A program made the position numbers and the translations under genes. This document shows positions 7,048 through 9,059 of a stretch of DNA of 9,059 nt, piece after piece; within the stretch, counting starts at the first letter, position 1, and every line of letters begins with the position of its first letter. Below the pieces are notes generated by a model. That model had not been told where the DNA came from and searched no databases. It saw nothing but the letters and a program-made list of their open reading frames with translations. Location: NCBI GenBank assembly GCA_009778865.1, contig WRFJ01000028.1, forward strand, positions 1 through 9,059, written 5' to 3'. The stretch comes from Chloroflexota bacterium (lineage in GTDB: Bacteria > Chloroflexota > Dehalococcoidia > Dehalococcoidales > WRFJ01).

Positions 7048-7403
7048 ATGCATGATGTTTTCTTTTATAGGGATGAGAAAGATAAGAGCTTAATAGCTGA
7101 TTATCTACAAGACTTATCTGCTAAAGGTGATAAAGACAGTAGGATAAAGCTGAATAAAATATATCAATACACTAAATATTTAAGTCAAACAGCAGGCACG
7201 AGAGCCATATGCCAAACATCTTGACGGCGAAATCTGGGAGCTAAGACCGATAAGAGACAGGATTTTATACACGGCGTGGTGGCCGAAGTTTTATACTTCT
7301 TCACCATTTTATGAAGAAAACCCAGAAAACTTCGCTTCAAGAAATAGAACAAGCCCAAAGGAATTTATCAGACTATCGCAAGAGGAGCAAAGAGAATGAA
7401 TAA
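7048..7403 (+). pseudogene. higB: HigB/RelE-type (Gp49-like) toxin, broken by two frameshifts
   Basis: The reading jumps through three frames. Frame 1 from the ATG at 7048 gives MHDVFFYRDEKDKSLIADYL through YLSQTAGTRA and stops at TGA 7222-7224. A second frame from about 7203 gives EPYAKHLDGEIWELRPIRDR then ILYTAW. A third from about 7281 gives RSFILLHHFMKKTQKTS then EIEQAQRNLSDYRKRSKENE, ending TAA at 7401-7403. Put together these rebuild a normal host-killing mRNA interferase of about 118 aa with the family pattern DGEIWELRP...FILLHHFMKKTQKTP. The breaks are near 7200 (a loss of several bases around TRA-EPY) and 7276-7290. The 3' end overlaps the antitoxin start by 8 bases, the usual higBA arrangement. 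As read, the toxin is inactive. Confidence 0.85.
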
Positions 7404-7764
7404 TGAATATAAACAAGCCGTAGAGCAGGCCAAAGTAAATTTCGCCGATTTAAAAGAGCGCATAAAAGATGCCGTAGGTGAAAATGCCATAGACTTTATG
7501 AATAAACTGCTAACACCTGAAGAAATAGCAGCCTCTGATTTACGTGTGGCTATGATGATCGAACTTACCAAGGCCAGAGCCAAGAAAGGCATATCGCAAA
7601 AGAAACTGGAAGTACTGAGCGGTGTTAAACAGCCGGTGATAGCCCGTATGGAAAAAGGCTACACCAGCCCCCAGCTGGATACTGTCTTAAAGGTATTAGT
7701 TCCTCTCGGCAAAACACTTGCTATTGTTCCGCTGAAAAAAATACCACAAAATACCACAAAATAA
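7396..7764 (+). CDS. higA: HigA-type antitoxin, XRE-family helix-turn-helix protein
   Basis: An intact 122-aa frame. The N-terminal half (1-50, acidic/helical) is followed by a Cro/C1-type HTH: LRVAMMIELTKARAKKGISQKKLEVLSGVKQPVIARMEKGYTSP in pieces from residue 49 to 92, with the helix-turn-helix at about 65-88. The C-terminal LDTVLKVLVPLGKTLAIVPLKK is typical of HigA/antitoxin-type XRE proteins. It would bind the HigB toxin and repress the shared promoter. The ATG at 7396 sits inside the last codons of the toxin, with GAGGAGC at 7382-7388 as ribosome binding site. A 10-base tandem duplication (7741-7760) rewrites the final residues to IPQNTTK. With the toxin broken, the protein may survive as a plain repressor. 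Confidence 0.88.
   Translation: MNNEYKQAVEQAKVNFADLKERIKDAVGENAIDFMNKLLTPEEIAASDLRVAMMIELTKARAKKGISQKKLEVLSGVKQPVIARMEKGYTSPQLDTVLKVLVPLGKTLAIVPLKKIPQNTTK
7741..7760 (+). repeat. 10-bp tandem duplication at the 3' end of higA
   Basis: ATACCACAAA occurs twice back to back. Ten bases is not a multiple of three, so the duplication changes the reading frame at the antitoxin's end. Without it the frame would continue beyond 7764 to a TGA about eight codons on. This looks like a slippage event. Confidence 0.8.
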
Positions 7765-7808
7765 CCGCTTGACAAAGGTAATCTGAGAATTTACCACTAA
7801 AATATGCC

Positions 7809-7832
7809 AGTGCTTATAAGCACTTTGTTTTT
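7809..7832 (+). terminator. Rho-independent terminator after higA
   Basis: AGTGCTTATAAGCACT (7809-7824) is a perfect 16-base palindrome that folds as a 6-bp stem with a TATA loop, followed by TTGTTTTT. It lies 45 bases after the higA stop and is the natural end of the higBA transcript. The stem is short and half AT, so efficiency may be modest. Confidence 0.65.
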
Positions 7833-8078
7833 AAATCTAGCTCCGAGTATACTGCTCCCCATTAATGTAATGTGTAATGCTCCCAAAAAGTCAAGGTTAA
7901 ATTAAGAGAGTAAAGTGTCATCCTCCCAATGGACCAAAGTAACCATAAAGTTACTTATATGGTTTTGTCTAGAAAAGCTTGACCATTCCACCTTTTTCTC
8001 TTAATTTGGTGTCTAGTTTATCTTACCATGACTAACATTCTAACTCTGAAACTGGCCAATTATCGGGGACGGGGACAC
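7833..8078. other. non-coding, AT-rich IS debris without a gene
   Basis: Stops occur in every frame and no protein is recognisable. It contains an 11-bp perfect inverted repeat AAATTAAGAGA (7899-7909) / TCTCTTAATTT (7997-8007), one copy of an IS-end-like sequence (7966-7990), a possible degenerate second copy (8010-8029), and a short direct repeat CGGGGACGGGGACA (8064-8077) directly before the transposase fragment. The mixture suggests nested or eroded insertions. Confidence 0.6.
7966..7990 (+). repeat. IS-end-like repeat, copy 1
   Basis: A 25-base sequence starting TGTCTAGAAAAGCTTGACC and ending ATTCCA, identical at 24 of 25 positions to 8173-8197 and in the same orientation. The second copy lies just after an IS3 transposase stop, so this is probably the right end of another copy, or the left end of an inverted copy. 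No transposase sequence adjoins it. Confidence 0.7.
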
Positions 8079-8162
8079 TATAATACTAATCGTATGCACT
8101 CTGCTTTAGGTTATCTTAGCCCAGCACAATACGAAGAGAAATGGCCTATCTTACAAAATTAA
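8079..8162 (+). pseudogene. IS3-family transposase OrfB, C-terminal fragment
   Basis: Twenty-seven codons to the TAA at 8160-8162 read YNTNRMHSALGYLSPAQYEE then KWPILQN, the characteristic C-terminal end of IS3-group OrfB (YN..R.H..LGY.SP..Y). The frame upstream of 8079 is open for some codons but unrelated (YRGRGH), so homology breaks sharply there. The rest of the transposase, including the DDE domain, is gone. The IS right end follows 10 bases after the stop, the usual IS3 arrangement. Confidence 0.85.
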
Positions 8163-8172
8163 CTTAACTGAG

Positions 8173-8197
8173 TGTCTAGACAAGCTTGACCATTCCA
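8173..8197 (+). repeat. IS3-family right terminal repeat, copy 2
   Basis: Starts TGTCTAGACAAGCTTGACC and ends ATTCCA, 10 bases after the OrfB stop, and finishes in CA as IS3-family ends do. It differs from 7966-7990 only at the ninth base (C instead of A). The left inverted repeat of this copy is not seen in the window. Confidence 0.7.
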
Positions 8198-8522
8198 AAA
8201 ATTCTATAATCTACGTACAACTCACGATAGAGCTTTTTTCTAAAAGAGAATTATAATTTCTCTTTTCATCAGTTCTTTCCATAAATTACCAGACAATTTT
8301 ATATATTTTATTGGGTAATGCCATTTACCTATTGACACTGGTATTACACCATAGTTTATAGTGGCTTTAATGAGATTTTCTAACTATATTTTGTGTTTTT
8401 GTTCAAGTTATAAATATAAACATAGCAAAAGATCTTAAGAGATGTACATTCTTGATATACATATAGATTATGGGAACACTAGAGTTACAATGCAGTGCAT
8501 CCTCCGGAATTGAACTGGTTAA
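8198..8522. other. non-coding AT-rich stretch, no gene seen
   Basis: No frame gives a recognisable protein. A 9-bp perfect stem AAAAGAGAA / TTCTCTTTT (8242-8250 / 8258-8266) with a 7-base loop is present, but it is nearly all AT and has no gene before it. A TTGACA at 8332-8337 has only TATAGT at a 19-base spacing. The right part (after about 8440) probably held the start of the neighbouring IS3 orfB but has eroded beyond recognition. Confidence 0.6.
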
Positions 8523-9059
8523 ACTAGTAGACTCAGTCTTTACTATGTGCGCAAAATCATGAAAGAAAACGGTTTCTATCCCATAGTCATTAAGAAGTAC
8601 AGACCAGCCCGGCCAGCTCGTTGTGACGGTCGTTTTTGGGAGAATAGATTGTAACAGAACTTTCATTCAGTCTATCCGAATACCATCTGGAGCGGGGATA
8701 TTACCTATATCAAAACCAAATTAGGCTTTGTCTATATGGCTACTGTCTTAGACTTATATATACAGATAAGTAATTGGTTATAGTATCAGCAGAGATATGA
8801 ACAGTGAGCTTGCTCAAAACGCTCTCGGCAATGCTATTGCCAAAGCCGGAGGATTGACCTATGGCATCATCTTTCATAGTGGCAGAGGTTGTCAGTATGA
8901 GCAGAGCAGTCTGTCATTATGATAATGCTTGTACGGAAAGTTTCTTTAGCAGTGCCAAAAAAGAGTGTATATATCGAAATGAGTATGCTAATATAGAAGA
9001 AGTCAAACAGGATTTGTTTAAGAATACATTAAACCGTTTTACAACCGAAAACGTATGCA
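8523..9059 (+). pseudogene. IS3-family transposase OrfB, heavily mutated, continues past window
   Basis: Fragments in several frames rebuild a DDE transposase. From 8523: SRLSLYYVRKIMKENGFYP, then FHSVYPNTIWSGDITYIKTK and LGFVYMATVLDLY, with first catalytic Asp (codon 8697). A +1 shift near 8760 leads to VIGYSISRDMNSELAQNALG and GIIFHSGRGCQY. A further jump near 8896 leads to YDNACTESFFSSAKKECIYR, with catalytic Glu at 8936. A 1-base loss near 9020 leads to EYIKPFYNRKRMH at the edge. Lesions: TAA at 8652-8654, TAA at 8767-8769, second catalytic Asp changed to Gly (codon 8881, HSGRG for HSDRG), and about 53 bases missing between that codon and the Glu. The N-terminal part of OrfB and OrfA are absent. 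It is a different copy from the fragment at 8079. Confidence 0.88.

Noticed and set aside
7190..7300. Programmed ribosomal frameshifting in the higB toxin
   Set aside because: Two shifts would be needed, with no slippery heptamer or stimulating hairpin visible at either; indel decay is simpler and fits the surrounding debris.
7769..7803. Promoter after higA based on TTGACA at 7769-7774
   Set aside because: The nearest -10-like TAAAAT is 23 bases away and the terminator follows at once; no gene lies downstream.
8242..8266. AT-rich 9-bp hairpin as a terminator
   Set aside because: The stem has only two G-C pairs and no gene ends before it.
8332..8362. Promoter with TTGACA at 8332-8337
   Set aside because: The only reasonable -10 (TATAGT) needs a 19-base spacer, and no intact gene follows.
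8403..8666. 87-aa minus-strand reading frame
   Set aside because: Its N-terminal half is the antisense of the IS3 orfB remnant, it has no family resemblance and no ribosome binding site; a chance frame.
7833..9059. CRISPR array or retron/ncRNA in the repeat-rich right part
   Set aside because: Repeats are few, irregularly spaced and explained by IS ends; no regular spacer pattern, Cas gene or reverse transcriptase is present.

Overview
The window is a bacterial chromosome fragment, moderately AT-rich, with tightly packed genes on the left and a decayed, more AT-rich accessory region on the right. No 16S rRNA or clear taxonomic marker is present. A citramalate-route isoleucine pathway, an archaeal-type thymidylate synthase relative, strong AGGAGG-type ribosome binding sites and Firmicutes-like mobile genes suggest a Gram-positive-type anaerobe (Clostridia/Negativicutes) or possibly a Dehalococcoidia-like lineage. 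This placement is inference only.

Bases 1-3960 hold leuC (3' part only), leuD, leuB and cimA, all on the + strand. The first three genes overlap by one base at each TAATG junction. LeuCD is the isomerase and LeuB the decarboxylating dehydrogenase that normally serve leucine synthesis. CimA makes citramalate from pyruvate and acetyl-CoA; LeuCD and LeuB can then turn citramalate into 2-oxobutyrate for isoleucine. The cluster therefore links leucine and threonine-independent isoleucine synthesis.

Bases 3986-5990 continue on the same strand with three more genes at close spacing. Two are proteins of unknown function (201 and 243 aa). The third is a 215-aa thymidylate synthase-fold protein in which the catalytic Cys, Arg, Ser, Asp, Asn, His and Tyr can all be placed at a constant offset from E. 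coli ThyA. Its second-subunit phosphate-binding Arg pair appears to be absent.

Bases 6041-6116 encode tRNA-Lys(CTT). From here on the DNA is accessory. A serine-recombinase gene on the - strand ends inside the tRNA, so its last residues are encoded by the complement of the tRNA 3' half: the scar of an element integrated at this tRNA. The recombinase has lost its catalytic N-terminal domain. Next to the break lies a HigBA/RelE-type toxin-antitoxin operon with a textbook promoter and a terminator. Its antitoxin is intact, but the toxin is broken by two frameshifts.

Bases 7833-9059 contain no intact gene. They are an insertion-sequence graveyard with the C-terminal end of one IS3-family transposase and its right end, a second copy of that end, and a separate, heavily mutated IS3 orfB that runs off the window. 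I do not see convincing evidence of a new biological system. The most interesting items are the tRNA/recombinase scar, the toxin-dead, antitoxin-alive higBA locus, and the thymidylate synthase relative grouped with two unknown proteins behind an amino-acid operon.
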